64,000 nt of DNA from Candidatus Accumulibacter regalis (lineage in GTDB: Bacteria > Pseudomonadota > Gammaproteobacteria > Burkholderiales > Rhodocyclaceae): positions 1 to 64,000 of the forward strand of contig JEMY01000006.1 of the NCBI GenBank assembly GCA_000585075.1, in the 5' to 3' direction. The translations under genes and the position numbers were made by a program. Shown here in pieces: positions 49,864 to 59,469 of this stretch. Every line of letters begins with the position of its first letter. Position 1 is the first letter of the stretch. The notes below the pieces were generated by a model. It worked only from the letters and a program-made list of their open reading frames with translations, was not told the origin of the DNA and did no database searches.

Positions 49864-50769
49864 TCAACGGCCGAGCCCCCAGTACTGCGGGTTGCCGAAA
49901 GTCGTCTTCAAGCGGTCAATGAACAAGCGTACGCGCAGCGGCAGATGGCGGCGTTGTGGGAATACCGCGTAAATGCCCACCGGCGGTGCGGCATAGTCGT
50001 CGAGCAGGGAAATCAGTCGCCCGCAGCGCAGGTCGTCCCCCACTTCCCATACGGATCGCCAGGCCAGGCCCTTGCCGGCCAGTGCCCACTCGTGCAGAAC
50101 CGCGCCATCGTTGCACTCGAATGCTCCCGACACCTTGCGCTGCACGACCTCTCCGGCCGGTGTTTCGCGCAAGGTCCAGCCACGCTGCTGGTCAAGCGAC
50201 AGGCAGTTATGCGCCGCCAGATCGGCAGGAGCCAAGGGCTGCCCGTGCCTGGCCAGATAGGCGGGACTGGCCACCACCACCCGCCGCATTTCGCCGAGCT
50301 TGCTGCTGGCCAGACTCGAATCCGCCATTTCCCCGATGCGCACGGCACAGTCAACGCCCTCGTTGAGCAGGTCGACGACGCGATCGCTGAGGTCCAGCCG
50401 TACGCTGACGTCGGGGTTCTCCTCAATGAAAGCGACCACCTGTGGCGCCACGTGCCGCCGTCCGAAACCCGCTGGCGCTGAAACCTTGAGGTGACCGCTG
50501 GCACGAACGCCACCAAGAGAAACCGCCGCTTCGGCATTCGCCAGTTCATTGAGGATGCGTTGGCAGTCTTCGAGAAAAGCCTGTCCCTCGAAGCTCAAGG
50601 ACAGCTTTCGCGTCGTGCGCAGCAGCAACTTGACGCCAAGGCGCGCCTCGAGCGCGTCAAGACGGCGTCCGATGACCGCGGGAGTGACGCCCTCGACCCT
50701 GGCCGCCGCCGACAGGCTGCCGCGCGTCGCTGAATCAACGAAAGCACGAATTTGCTTGAGGTGATCCAC
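49864..50769 (-). CDS. LysR-family transcriptional regulator divergent from aceB
   Basis: The product is 301 residues from the GTG at 50769 (DHLKQIRAFVDSATRGSLSA), the usual LysR beginning. A frame-extending ATG at 50802 adds 11 unusual residues. The N-terminal winged helix includes AARVEGVTPAVIGRRLDAL and LGVKLLLRTTRKLSLSFEG. The effector-binding domain runs from about 90 to 295 (KVSAPAGFGRRHVAPQVVAF, LSLDQQRGWTLRETP). It is divergent from aceB, 117 bases apart, which suggests it controls malate synthase. The effector is unknown; glyoxylate or acetyl-CoA related ligands are guesses. Confidence 0.9.
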   Translation of the reverse strand: MDHLKQIRAFVDSATRGSLSAAARVEGVTPAVIGRRLDALEARLGVKLLLRTTRKLSLSFEGQAFLEDCQRILNELANAEAAVSLGGVRASGHLKVSAPAGFGRRHVAPQVVAFIEENPDVSVRLDLSDRVVDLLNEGVDCAVRIGEMADSSLASSKLGEMRRVVVASPAYLARHGQPLAPADLAAHNCLSLDQQRGWTLRETPAGEVVQRKVSGAFECNDGAVLHEWALAGKGLAWRSVWEVGDDLRCGRLISLLDDYAAPPVGIYAVFPQRRHLPLRVRLFIDRLKTTFGNPQYWGLGR

Positions 50770-50886
50770 GCCAGCGATTACATACCAGAAGTAAAAGATC
50801 ATTTGATTCTAATCGGTCTTCTCTTTCAATGCTGCGTCTAATAGAATTGCCGCACTGCATCATAAACCTTCGACAGGAGCCACGAC

Positions 50887-52485
50887 ATGAGCCTCAATCT
50901 GCCCGCTGGAATGGAAATCAACGCCCCCATCAAGCCCGGTTACGAAACCATTCTGACTGCTGACGCGCTGGCTCTGGTCGCCAAACTGCACCGTGCGTAC
51001 GAAGGCATCCGCCAGGAGTTGCTGCAGGCGCGCATCGACCGCCAGGCGGCTATCGACGCTGGCGAAATGCCCGACTTCCTGCCTGAGACCAGGAATATCC
51101 GCGAGGGCGACTGGAGCGTTTCCCCGCTGCCCAAGGCACTCGAGCGGCGGCGCACCGAGATCACCGGTCCGGTTGAAGCGAAGATGGTCATCAATGCCTT
51201 CAACTCTGGCGCCGACTCGTACATGGCCGACTTCGAAGACTCGAACAGCCCGAAGTGGGACAACCAGATTCAGGGCCAGGTCAACCTCTACAAGGCCATC
51301 CGGCACGAGTTGTCGTTCGTCAACGAAGCCGGCAAGGAGTATCGCCTCAACGACAAGGTCGCCACGCTGCAGATTCGTCCGCGCGGCTGGCACCTCGACG
51401 AGAAGCACGTGACCGTCGACGGTCGACGCGTTTCCGGCGGCATCTTCGACTTCGCGCTGGTCTTCTTCCACAACGCCAAAGAGCAGATCGCGCGCGGCGC
51501 CGGCCCCTTCTACTACCTGCCGAAGATGGAGTCGCACCTCGAAGCGCGTCTGTGGAACGACATCTTCGTCATGGCTCAGGAGCATGTCGGCCTGCCGCGC
51601 GGCACGATCAAGGCGACGGTACTGGTCGAGACCATTCTGGCGACCTTCGAGATGGAAGAAATCCTCTATGAACTGCGGGAACACTCGGCCGGTCTCAACG
51701 CCGGCCGCTGGGACTACATATTCTCGTGCATCAAGAAGTTCAAGAAGAATCCGGACTTCTGCCTCGCCAACCGTGCCGCGATCACCATGGAAGTTCCCTT
51801 CATGCGCAGCTATGCGCTGCAGCTGGTCAAGGTCTGTCACTCGCGTGGCGCGCCGGCGATGGGTGGCATGAGCGCTCTGATTCCGATCAAGAACGATCCG
51901 CAGGCCAATGAAAAGGCGCTCGCCGGCATCCGCCACGACAAGGCGCGCGATGCCAAAGACGGCTTCGACGGCGGCTGGGTCGCCCACCCGGGCCTGGTCT
52001 CGATCGCCGCCGAGGAGTTTCAGAAAGTGCTCGGCGATCGCCCGAATCAATGGGAAAAACAGCGCCACGAGGTGTTTACCGCGGCCGACTTCCTCGACTT
52101 CCAGCCCTCGCAACCGATCACCGAACCAGGCGTGCGCAACAACATCAACGTCGGCATCCACTACCTCGGCAGCTGGCTCGCCGGCAACGGTTGCGTGCCC
52201 ATCCACAACCTGATGGAAGACGCGGCAACCGCCGAGATCTCGCGCTCGCAGGTCTGGCAATGGGTGGTGTCCCCGAAAGGCGTTCTCGACGATGGGCGCA
52301 AGGTCACCGCCGAAATGGTGCGCGCCATGATTGCCGAGGAACTGGTGAAGGTGAAGGCGGCAGTCAGCGAACAGGGTGAAGACACGGCCACCTACGACCG
52401 GGCCGCGGTGATCTTCGACAAGATGTCGCTGAGCGCCGAGTACCCCGAGTTCCTGACCCTGCCGCTGTACGAAGCGATGGACTGA
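50887..52485 (+). CDS. aceB: Malate synthase A
   Basis: It condenses glyoxylate with acetyl-CoA to malate, the second glyoxylate-bypass step. It is 532 residues, which is the A isoform length. Active-site segments include the arginine in LQIRPRGWHLDEKHV, the metal-binding glutamate and aspartate in RGTIKATVLVETILATFEME and GRWDYIFSCIKKF, and the catalytic aspartate region near GNGCVPIHNLMEDAATAEIS. CGACAGGAGCCACG gives a good ribosome-binding site. It is transcribed away from the LysR gene and ended by a strong terminator. Confidence 0.97.
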   Translation: MSLNLPAGMEINAPIKPGYETILTADALALVAKLHRAYEGIRQELLQARIDRQAAIDAGEMPDFLPETRNIREGDWSVSPLPKALERRRTEITGPVEAKMVINAFNSGADSYMADFEDSNSPKWDNQIQGQVNLYKAIRHELSFVNEAGKEYRLNDKVATLQIRPRGWHLDEKHVTVDGRRVSGGIFDFALVFFHNAKEQIARGAGPFYYLPKMESHLEARLWNDIFVMAQEHVGLPRGTIKATVLVETILATFEMEEILYELREHSAGLNAGRWDYIFSCIKKFKKNPDFCLANRAAITMEVPFMRSYALQLVKVCHSRGAPAMGGMSALIPIKNDPQANEKALAGIRHDKARDAKDGFDGGWVAHPGLVSIAAEEFQKVLGDRPNQWEKQRHEVFTAADFLDFQPSQPITEPGVRNNINVGIHYLGSWLAGNGCVPIHNLMEDAATAEISRSQVWQWVVSPKGVLDDGRKVTAEMVRAMIAEELVKVKAAVSEQGEDTATYDRAAVIFDKMSLSAEYPEFLTLPLYEAMD

Positions 52486-52507
52486 GGGCGGCGCAAAAAG
52501 CTCGCTG

Positions 52508-52540
52508 AAAAGGCGCCGCACGTACGCGGCGCCTTTTTTT
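52508..52540 (+). terminator. Rho-independent terminator of aceB
   Basis: The stem AAAAGGCGCCGC/GCGGCGCCTTTT with the loop ACGTAC is followed by more T residues. It lies 22 bases after the aceB stop. Confidence 0.93.
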
Positions 52541-52771
52541 GTTCATTGGCCAATCCCGCGTCCGCCGTCTTCCTGCGCAGAGCCGCGACGCGAAGGCTTT
52601 CCAGTCCGTCACCAACTGAATCGACGGGGTCAATCGGCCCGGGCAGGTGTGAGACAATCAGCAAGCTCGGCACTCCAAAGCGCATCACCCTCGCATCGCG
52701 CCTCCGATGTCGGAACCTCCCCGCACGCGGACGGGTGGCCGGAGGAAGCTGCAACAAGGATAGACAGACCC

Positions 52772-53515
52772 ATGCTCGACCTCGCCTCACCGACCTTCTG
52801 GATCGCAGTCCTGCAGATTATCGCCATCGACATTCTGCTCGGCGGGGACAACGCCGTCGTCATTGCGCTGGCCTGCCGTAAGCTGCCCGATGCGCAGCGC
52901 AAGAAAGGCATTTTCTGGGGGGTAATCGGAGCGATCGGCCTACGTGTTGTCCTCATCTATTTCGCCCTGCAACTCCTTGCCGTTCCTTACCTTAAGATCG
53001 TCGGCGGATTGCTGCTCTTCTGGATCGGCATCAAATTGGTAATCCCGGAGAACGACGAGGGACATGGCAACGTCGCGACCAGCGCGACATTGGCCGGCGC
53101 AATCAAGACCATCATTGTCGCCGACGCCGTCATGAGCGTCGACAACGTCATCGCCGTCGCTGCAGCGTCGCACGGATCGATCCTTCTCGTGGTCTTTGGC
53201 ATCGCGGTTTCGGTCCCTATCGTCGTCTGGGGCAGCAAACTGGTCCTTCTGCTGATGGATCGCTACCCGGTGGTGATCACCGCCGGCGGCGGACTGCTGG
53301 GCTGGATCGGCGGCGGCATGTTGCTTACCGACCCCACCATCCCGGCAAGCTGGCGCGAAATCGTTCCCTACAGTACTTACCTGGTGTCAGCACTGGGGGC
53401 ACTGCTGGTGGTCCTGGCCGGAAAGGCGCTGGCGAGCCGGCAGCATGCAGGACATCCGAGTGGCGAGCTGACCACGGCAAGCGGCAGAGAACTAATGGAA
53501 GGAAAACCGAAGTGA
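52772..53515 (+). CDS. TerC-family integral membrane protein
   Basis: The product is 247 residues with about seven membrane helices. The TerC hallmark acidic motifs are IDILLGGDNAVVIALACRKL and IVADAVMSVDNVIAVAAASH, both within membrane spans and thought to bind metal. AAGGA is placed correctly before the ATG. TerC relatives are linked to tellurite resistance and manganese export; the substrate here is unknown. It overlaps the Usp gene by four bases (GTGA). Confidence 0.92.
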   Translation: MLDLASPTFWIAVLQIIAIDILLGGDNAVVIALACRKLPDAQRKKGIFWGVIGAIGLRVVLIYFALQLLAVPYLKIVGGLLLFWIGIKLVIPENDEGHGNVATSATLAGAIKTIIVADAVMSVDNVIAVAAASHGSILLVVFGIAVSVPIVVWGSKLVLLLMDRYPVVITAGGGLLGWIGGGMLLTDPTIPASWREIVPYSTYLVSALGALLVVLAGKALASRQHAGHPSGELTTASGRELMEGKPK

Positions 53516-53940
53516 GAGCACACTGGCTGGTTCCTGTCGACGGTTCGGCGCCCAGTCTGCGAGCCGTCGAATATGTCGTGCGCCAGGCGCCGTCCGCTAC
53601 CGTCACGCCGACGATCAGCCTAGTGAACGTGCAGGCGGCACTACCCTCGGACATCACGCGTTTTGTCAGCAAGAAAAACGTCGACGACTACCACCGGGAA
53701 TCCGGCGAGGCGGCGTTGGCGCAAGCCTGCGCCAGACTGGAGGCGGCGGGCATCGCTTACTCGACGCACATCCTGGTCGGCGAAGCCTCCCAGGCCGTCG
53801 CTGATTACGCCAGAGAGCACGACTGCACGCTGATCGTCATGGGCTCGCGTGGTCTCGGCGCGGTCGCCGGCATCCTGCTCGGCTCGGTCACCACGCGGGT
53901 CGTACATCTGTCCGAGTTGCCAGTCGTCGTGATCAAATAG
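53512..53940 (+). CDS. Universal stress protein (UspA family)
   Basis: The product is 142 residues from a GTG that overlaps the terC stop. The Usp signature is complete: LVPVDGSAPSLRAVEYVV at the N-terminus and the ATP-binding IVMGSRGLGAVAGILLGSVT near the C-terminus (GxxG then nine residues then G(S/T)), ending LPVVVIK. It may bind ATP. Coupling to terC suggests a metal or stress response pair. Confidence 0.93.
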   Translation: MRAHWLVPVDGSAPSLRAVEYVVRQAPSATVTPTISLVNVQAALPSDITRFVSKKNVDDYHRESGEAALAQACARLEAAGIAYSTHILVGEASQAVADYAREHDCTLIVMGSRGLGAVAGILLGSVTTRVVHLSELPVVVIK

Positions 53941-53989
53941 GCAACGCCGCACGCTCGTCACACGGCGACTTCGTCAATCCGACTCGAGG

Positions 53990-54013
53990 AAAAATCTGGC
54001 GCAGGGCTGCGCC
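53990..54013 (-). terminator. Rho-independent terminator of hslU
   Basis: The stem GGCGCAG/CTGCGCC with a two-base loop is followed, on the minus strand, by AGATTTTT. It lies 45 bases after the hslU stop, in the 118-base gap between convergent usp and hslU. Confidence 0.7.
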
Positions 54014-54058
54014 GGAGGCGCTCATCGAGGTGACGGCGGCCACCGCCTGCGACAAGGC

Positions 54059-55390
54059 CTACAAGACGTAGCGCGACAGATCCTCGTTCTTCGCCAGTTC
54101 GGCGAGACGCGCGTCAACGTAGGCGGCGTCGATGGCCACTCTCTCGAAGCGTCCCTCGCTGGCAACAAACGACACCTCCTCAAGCAAGCGCTCCATCACC
54201 GTATGCAGCCGCCGGGCGCCGATGTTTTCGGTACGCTCGTTGACCGACCAGGCGATCTCGGCCAGCCGCCTGACACCCTCGTCCGAAAAGTCGAGGGTCA
54301 CGCCTTCGGTGGTCAACAAGGCCTCATACTGCTTGGTCAGGCAGGCGTCGGTCTGCGTCAGAATGCACTCGAAGTCGGCCACCGACAGCGAATCGAGTTC
54401 GACACGGATCGGAAAGCGGCCCTGCAACTCGGGAATCAAATCCGAGGGCTTGGCCAGGTGGAAAGCACCGCTGGCAATGAACAGCACGTGGTCGGTACGA
54501 ATCATCCCGTACTTGGTCGACACGGTCGTACCTTCGACCAGCGGCAGCAAGTCACGCTGCACGCCCTGGCGCGAGACGTCGACGCCCTGGGTGTCGCTAC
54601 GCGAGGCAATCTTGTCGATTTCGTCGAGAAAGACGATGCCGTTCTGCTCGACGCTTCTGACCGCCGTCAGCTTGACGTCCTCATCGTTGACCAGCTTCGC
54701 GGCCTCCTCGTCGACCAACAGCCGGCGCGCCTCGGAAATCTTCAGCTTGCGCGACTTCTTGCGACCGCCACCCATGTTCTGGAACATGCCCTGGATTTGC
54801 GAGGTCAGCTCCTCCATGCCCGGCGGCGCAAAGATCTCGGCCTGCATAGATGGTGCTGCCACCTCGATTTCAATTTCCTTGTCATCGAGCTCGCCTTCGC
54901 GCAGCTTCTTGCGAAACTTCTGCCTTGTCGTGCTCTCTTCACTCGCCTGCGTGTCGTTGAAGTAGGTCGCACGCGCGGAGGGTAGCAAAGCGTCGAGAAC
55001 ACGCTCTTCGGCGGCGTCCTGGGCGCGCTCGCGAACGCCCGTCATCGCCTGCTCACGTACACTCTTGATGGCAATCTCGACCAGGTCACGAATAATCGTC
55101 TCGACGTCGCGCCCGACGTAGCCAACCTCGGTGAACTTGCTGGCCTCGATCTTGATGAAGGGCGCGTTCGCCAGCCGCGCCAGGCGGCGAGCGATTTCCG
55201 TCTTGCCAACGCCAGTGGGGCCGATCATCAGGATGTTCTTGGGGGTAATCTCCTGCCGCAGCGGCTCGGCCACCTGCGCCCGCCGCCAGCGGTTGCGCAG
55301 GGCAATGGCCACCGCCTTCTTGGCCTTGCCCTGACCAACGATGTGCTTGTCGAGTTCGTGGACGATTTCCTGCGGAGTCATGGACGACAT
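54059..55390 (-). CDS. hslU: HslU ATPase subunit of HslUV protease
   Basis: It is the AAA+ unfoldase of HslUV, 443 residues. Walker A is [13 protein letters not shown] (about 57-69) and Walker B is [14 protein letters not shown]. The I-domain, including [20 protein letters not shown], is complete. Sensor residues and the C-terminal HslV-activating end (LSRYVL) are present. The ATG at 55390 starts [15 protein letters not shown]; a longer frame from 55438 lies in hslV. It is two bases after hslV. Confidence 0.97.
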   Translation of the reverse strand: MSSMTPQEIVHELDKHIVGQGKAKKAVAIALRNRWRRAQVAEPLRQEITPKNILMIGPTGVGKTEIARRLARLANAPFIKIEASKFTEVGYVGRDVETIIRDLVEIAIKSVREQAMTGVRERAQDAAEERVLDALLPSARATYFNDTQASEESTTRQKFRKKLREGELDDKEIEIEVAAPSMQAEIFAPPGMEELTSQIQGMFQNMGGGRKKSRKLKISEARRLLVDEEAAKLVNDEDVKLTAVRSVEQNGIVFLDEIDKIASRSDTQGVDVSRQGVQRDLLPLVEGTTVSTKYGMIRTDHVLFIASGAFHLAKPSDLIPELQGRFPIRVELDSLSVADFECILTQTDACLTKQYEALLTTEGVTLDFSDEGVRRLAEIAWSVNERTENIGARRLHTVMERLLEEVSFVASEGRFERVAIDAAYVDARLAELAKNEDLSRYVL

Positions 55391-55392
55391 GT

Positions 55393-55929
55393 TTATTCCA
55401 GCACCTCGATGGTGAAATTCTGATTGGTGTAGATACAAAGATCGCTGGCGATCTGTAGCGACTTGCGAACCACCTCGGTCGGATCAAGCTCACTGTTCTC
55501 GACCAGTGCCCGCGCCGCCGAATGCGCAAAAGCGCCGCCGGAGCCAATGGCAACGATTCCGTATTCCGGTTCGACGACGTCTCCATTGCCGGTGATGATC
55601 AGCGAATTCTCCCGGTCGGCAACGGCGAGCATCGCCTCAAGGCGTCGCAGCGCCCGATCGCTGCGCCAGTCCTTGGCCAGTTCGACCGCCGAACGCATAA
55701 GATTTCCCTGGTGCTTGTCGAGCTTCGCTTCAAAGCGTTCGAAAAGCGTAAAGGCATCCGCCGTTCCGCCCGCAAAGCCGGCGAGAATCTCGCCCTGGTG
55801 TATGCGGCGAACTTTGCGCGCGCTGGCCTTGATCACCAGGTTGCCCAGTGTCACCTGCCCGTCGCCGCCCATGGCCACACGCTTGCCGCGGCGAACCGAC
55901 AGAATCGTCGTCCCGTGGTACTGATCCAT
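55393..55929 (-). CDS. hslV: HslV protease subunit of HslUV
   Basis: It is the proteasome-like peptidase, 178 residues, starting [20 protein letters not shown]. The catalytic threonine is the first Thr of GTTIL, exposed after processing. It also has [37 protein letters not shown] and [16 protein letters not shown], all conserved. hslU follows two bases later and a STAS-domain gene precedes it by 19 bases, so the three are probably co-transcribed. Confidence 0.97.
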   Translation of the reverse strand: MDQYHGTTILSVRRGKRVAMGGDGQVTLGNLVIKASARKVRRIHQGEILAGFAGGTADAFTLFERFEAKLDKHQGNLMRSAVELAKDWRSDRALRRLEAMLAVADRENSLIITGNGDVVEPEYGIVAIGSGGAFAHSAARALVENSELDPTEVVRKSLQIASDLCIYTNQNFTIEVLE

Positions 55930-55948
55930 CAACAACTCCCGTGGTTTG

Positions 55949-57187
55949 TTAATTCCTGGCCAGATCGATTTCCGCCACGCTGCGCAAGCCCACGACCCGG
56001 AACAACTCGGCAAGCAAGTGGTTGGGATGACGGACAATGATCTGTCGCCCCGAGCGTTTGACCGTGGTCAAAGCGTTGAGCAAGGCTCCGGCGCTGAGGA
56101 AGTCCATGCGCGTCACCGTCGAACAGTCGACCAGAACCGGATCTTTGGCCGCAGCGTACGCCTGCAGGTCGCTGAAACGGGCACCCCTGATTTCGCCCTT
56201 GATGACATAGGCCTCGGTCAGCAGTTGGTCGGCCGCTGCCAGTTCGAGCGGCGCAGGCTCGTTATCGGCCACTCGCTCAAACTCCCAGGACGGCGGAGAT
56301 ATTTCAAAGGTCACCGCGTAGTTGATCGCCATTTCCTCGAACACTTCCAGCTGCCCGCGCAGCTGGCAAAGCTCGAGCTTCAGCAACCAGCAAGCCCGGT
56401 CTTCCGGGCGGCCGGCAGCAATGCGGCTGTCAAGCAGGGCGCCGAGACCATCGCGGCCCAGCAAATCGATCGCTCCCCTACCCCGACGCGCCTGCTGCAG
56501 CAGCGCGAGGAGCCGTTCACAGCCCGCCGCGTCCAGCTGACGCACCTTCGACAAATCAAGGCGAAGCTGCGAATTCGTCTTGAGTGCCAGGCGAACCGCC
56601 TCAAAGCCGGCGTCGTTGTCGCCGAGCAAGTCACCCTTGAAGAGCGCCGTTCCAACCACTTTTCCCGCCTCGCGTGCGCCGACTGCGGCGTCGCGCCACA
56701 CCGGAGGCTGCTTCTCGAAGGCTTGCGCGTACTCGATCTCAAGGGCCTCGAAGGCGGATTTCTGCCCGGTCAGGCGAAGGAGATCAAAAAGCATCAGCCA
56801 CAACCGCTCCCCAGGGCCAGAGCGACGTGCGCTGGTCGACTTTTCCAGCAACGCGCGAGCCGCAGCGTCCTGCCCATTGGCAAAAAACATCGCCGCCTCT
56901 TCGGCTTCGGCGTCAAGCGGATCAAGTTCCGCTTCGACCTGAAACTCGGCAGCAATCTCGCTGAACACGAACTCGCTGAGATCCAGCGGCGGATTTTCGC
57001 CGGTCGGCGCCGGCGTGGCGAAGGGGACATCGGAGCGGGCCAGACCCACCGGAGCAGCGACCGGCTTCGGCTTTTCCTTGGACGAAACGCCGGTGGCCGA
57101 GCCGCGATCGTTTGTTGGCTGCGGGACAGCTGCCGGCCGGGCACGCATTATCTTTTCCGGCTGCTTCTTGAAAAATGAAAAGACCAT
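55949..57187 (-). CDS. Cytoplasmic protein with two STAS-like domains
   Basis: The product is 412 residues from the ATG at 57187 ([12 protein letters not shown]). An acidic, disordered N-terminus (about 1-85) is followed by a helical TPR-like stretch (about 90-130), then two STAS-like folds, one near 175-240 ([20 protein letters not shown]) and one near 330-410 ([20 protein letters not shown] then [20 protein letters not shown]). No transmembrane segment is present. STAS proteins of this type sit next to hslUV in Rhodocyclales-like genomes, but their role is unknown. A longer frame from 57250 is not supported. It precedes hslV in the same orientation. Confidence 0.82.
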   Translation of the reverse strand: MVFSFFKKQPEKIMRARPAAVPQPTNDRGSATGVSSKEKPKPVAAPVGLARSDVPFATPAPTGENPPLDLSEFVFSEIAAEFQVEAELDPLDAEAEEAAMFFANGQDAAARALLEKSTSARRSGPGERLWLMLFDLLRLTGQKSAFEALEIEYAQAFEKQPPVWRDAAVGAREAGKVVGTALFKGDLLGDNDAGFEAVRLALKTNSQLRLDLSKVRQLDAAGCERLLALLQQARRGRGAIDLLGRDGLGALLDSRIAAGRPEDRACWLLKLELCQLRGQLEVFEEMAINYAVTFEISPPSWEFERVADNEPAPLELAAADQLLTEAYVIKGEIRGARFSDLQAYAAAKDPVLVDCSTVTRMDFLSAGALLNALTTVKRSGRQIIVRHPNHLLAELFRVVGLRSVAEIDLARN

Positions 57188-57241
57188 GGGCGAGAGGGAA
57201 TGCAGGTGATTTTGCGATGGAATCCCCTTGTAACACATCGT

Positions 57242-57945
57242 CCAGCACACTGCAATTTGAACCCGGATTCGAGAAATCCGGCGACTTCGGCAAAGTCAGC
57301 GAAATGAGCAGCTGAGGCGCCTTCGGCCGCTGGCGCGATGTCGATTCCGGTCGGGGCACGGCGTCGACGCGCCCCAGACGGAGCTCGATTTGTGTTGCAC
57401 CAGGATTGACGCACGGCAAGCGCCGGGCCACACGGGCAATCTCGTCGGACGTCGCCAGATCGCATTCGGCGAGCAACAGGCAGTCAGCCATCGCCACCTG
57501 ACGAACGGCGTCGAAATGGCGCCCGAGCTGGCCATCCGCGTGCCTGACATCGACCGCCGAGACGACTCCGCCGATACGAAAGCGCTCGGCGATGAAAAAG
57601 TCTTCGCGCAAGGTCTAACACACGGGGGGCGGGATCGGCGAGACCCGTGGTTTCGATCAGCAGGCGCGAGAAAGCGGGAATTCCGCGGCGCAAGCGGCGC
57701 ATGAACAGGTCGCGCAGGCTACGCGCAAGTTCGCCACGAACGCTGCAACAAAGGCAGGCGGAAGCGAGAACGATGAGATCGTCGTCAGCTTTTTCGACCA
57801 GTTGGTGATCTGCCGCGACTTCGCCGAACTCCTTGATCATCCCCGCCGCGTCGGCGAGCTCCGGCTGCCGCAGCAGATGATTGAGCAGCATCATCGCCTT
57901 GCCAGCACCGAGGAAACCAGCAGGATGACCGGAGTGGCCCGCTGC
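57242..57945 (-). pseudogene. Decayed CobW/COG0523-family GTPase
   Basis: The pieces of a CobW-type metallochaperone lie on the minus strand in three shifted frames. The order is ATPVILL, then GFLGAGKAMMLLNHLLRQPE, then DDLIVLASACLCCSVRGELA (the CxCC metal motif survives as CLCC), then LREDFFIAERF and DVRHADGQLGRHFDAV, then GIDIAPAAEGASAAHF. Frameshifts fall near 57918, 57612-57635 and 57345-57365. The P-loop is GAGKAMM instead of GAGKTT, so nucleotide binding would fail even without the shifts. The C-terminal domain is missing. It fills the gap between the STAS gene and the DUF1223 gene. Confidence 0.85.
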
Positions 57946-58097
57946 AGGTCTACGCGTGGCAGGGCTGCAAATTAACGGCGCAGACGATGTTCTCTGCCAA
58001 GCAGGGTGTCCGGCGGTGCAGCCCTTGCCCGCCGAAAAAAGAGTAAGGTTTTCTCGTCCTGCTACGACCATCTGGCAAATCCAACCAGGAGAAAACG

Positions 58098-58931
58098 ATG
58101 TCTTCCACGCGCAGATGGTCAGCAGCAGTTGCTGTGCTGGGCGTACTCTGCCTGACGCCGTCGCCCGCTGCGCAAGCGGCGGGCTGCGCGAAACAGAGTC
58201 CCGCGCACCGCGTTGCGCTGGTCGAGCTGTACACCTCCGAAGGTTGCAGCAGCTGCCCACCCGCAGACCAGTGGCTGGGGGAACTGTCGCAACGCTTTTC
58301 GGCCGAACAGCTGGTCGCCCTGTCACTGCACGTCGACTACTGGGACTACATTGGCTGGCAGGATCCCTTCGCCCGGCCAGCCTTCGCCGAACGGCAGCGC
58401 TGGCTGGCGCGTCTGGCCAGATCAAGCACGGTGTACACCCCCGAGGTGTTTACGAACATGAAGGAATTGCGCGCATGGCACACCCCGGCTCACTTCGCCG
58501 AGCGCATCGAGAAAATCAACCGGCTGCCCGCGGCCGCCGACATCGCTCTGCAGATGCGGCCGGCAGGCGATAACGCCATTGATCTGGAGGCACGCTTCAC
58601 GCTCCGCGAAGGCGCGCGCGTGGAACGTGCGGCGGAAGCCTTCGTGATCGTTTACGAGAACCAGCTGCGCAGCGACATTCGTGCCGGCGAAAACAGCGGC
58701 GTCAAGCTGCAACACGACCGAGTGGTCCGCTTCTGGTCGATGGCCTTGCCGCTCGGCAGTGCAGGCGGAAGCGCACTCTGGCGGCAGACACTGAAAATCC
58801 CGGCCGACTGGCAGCGCAAGCATCTCGGCGTCGCGGCCTTTGTGCAGGATCCACAAGGCGGTGATGTCTTACAAGCGCTAGCCATGCCTGGCTGCCTGCA
58901 GCCGACCGCCGCCACGGCAGCACGAAGCTGA
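58098..58931 (+). CDS. DUF1223 secreted thioredoxin-like protein
   Basis: The product is 277 residues with CAGGAG in front. The signal peptide runs to about residue 27 (AVAVLGVLCLTPSPAAQAAG). The DUF1223 core begins VALVELYTSEGCSSCPPADQ (CSSC, a thioredoxin-like redox pair). It continues with LVALSLHVDYWDYIGWQDPF and TVYTPEVFTNMKELRAW. It is likely a periplasmic thiol-disulfide protein. It lies 19 bases before msrB, so it probably shares a transcript with the methionine sulfoxide reductases. Confidence 0.9.
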   Translation: MSSTRRWSAAVAVLGVLCLTPSPAAQAAGCAKQSPAHRVALVELYTSEGCSSCPPADQWLGELSQRFSAEQLVALSLHVDYWDYIGWQDPFARPAFAERQRWLARLARSSTVYTPEVFTNMKELRAWHTPAHFAERIEKINRLPAAADIALQMRPAGDNAIDLEARFTLREGARVERAAEAFVIVYENQLRSDIRAGENSGVKLQHDRVVRFWSMALPLGSAGGSALWRQTLKIPADWQRKHLGVAAFVQDPQGGDVLQALAMPGCLQPTAATAARS

Positions 58932-58950
58932 TTTTTCTATGGAGAAAACA

Positions 58951-59469
58951 ATGGATCGTCGTCAATCACTAAAATGGCTGGGCGGCTTGACCGCCTTCAT
59001 CCTGCCGCTTGCGATTCCCGGCACCAGCTGGGGAGGTAGCGGCGCCGCCGCCACCACCGGGCTGTCAAAATCGAAAACGGAATGGGCCGACTTGCTGCCA
59101 GCAGCCGCTTATCGTGTCCTTTTCGAGGAGGATACGGAACGCGCGGGTACTAGCCCCCTGAACCAGGAAAAGCGTGACGGAACGTTCATCTGCGCCGCTT
59201 GCTACCTGCCCTTGTTCGACAGCTCGACGAAGTACGAAAGTGGTACCGGCTGGCCGAGTTTCTGGGCGCACCTGCCACAGTCCGTGGCCACCAAGACCGA
59301 CTTCAAGCTCTTCTATCCGCGCACCGAATATCACTGCACGCGCTGCGGTGGGCATCAGGGGCACGTCTTCAACGACGGCCCCAAACCAACGGGTAAGCGC
59401 TTCTGCAACAATGGCGTCGCGCTACAGTTCGTGGCGCGTAACGAGAAGCTGCCGGAGTTGCGGACATGA
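58951..59469 (+). CDS. msrB: Exported peptide-methionine (R)-S-oxide reductase MsrB
   Basis: It reduces R-methionine sulfoxide in proteins. The chosen ATG at 58951 has GGAGAAAACA upstream and gives 172 residues. The N-terminus MDRRQSLKWLGGLTAFILPL is a Tat-like export signal with twin arginine. The zinc CxxC pairs are CAAC and CTRC, and the catalytic cysteine is in GKRFCNNGVALQF. Family segments YESGTGWPSFWAHL and YHCTRCGGHQGHVFNDGP are intact. Export to the periplasm is inferred from the signal. It overlaps msrA by four bases (ATGA). Confidence 0.95.
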   Translation: MDRRQSLKWLGGLTAFILPLAIPGTSWGGSGAAATTGLSKSKTEWADLLPAAAYRVLFEEDTERAGTSPLNQEKRDGTFICAACYLPLFDSSTKYESGTGWPSFWAHLPQSVATKTDFKLFYPRTEYHCTRCGGHQGHVFNDGPKPTGKRFCNNGVALQFVARNEKLPELRT

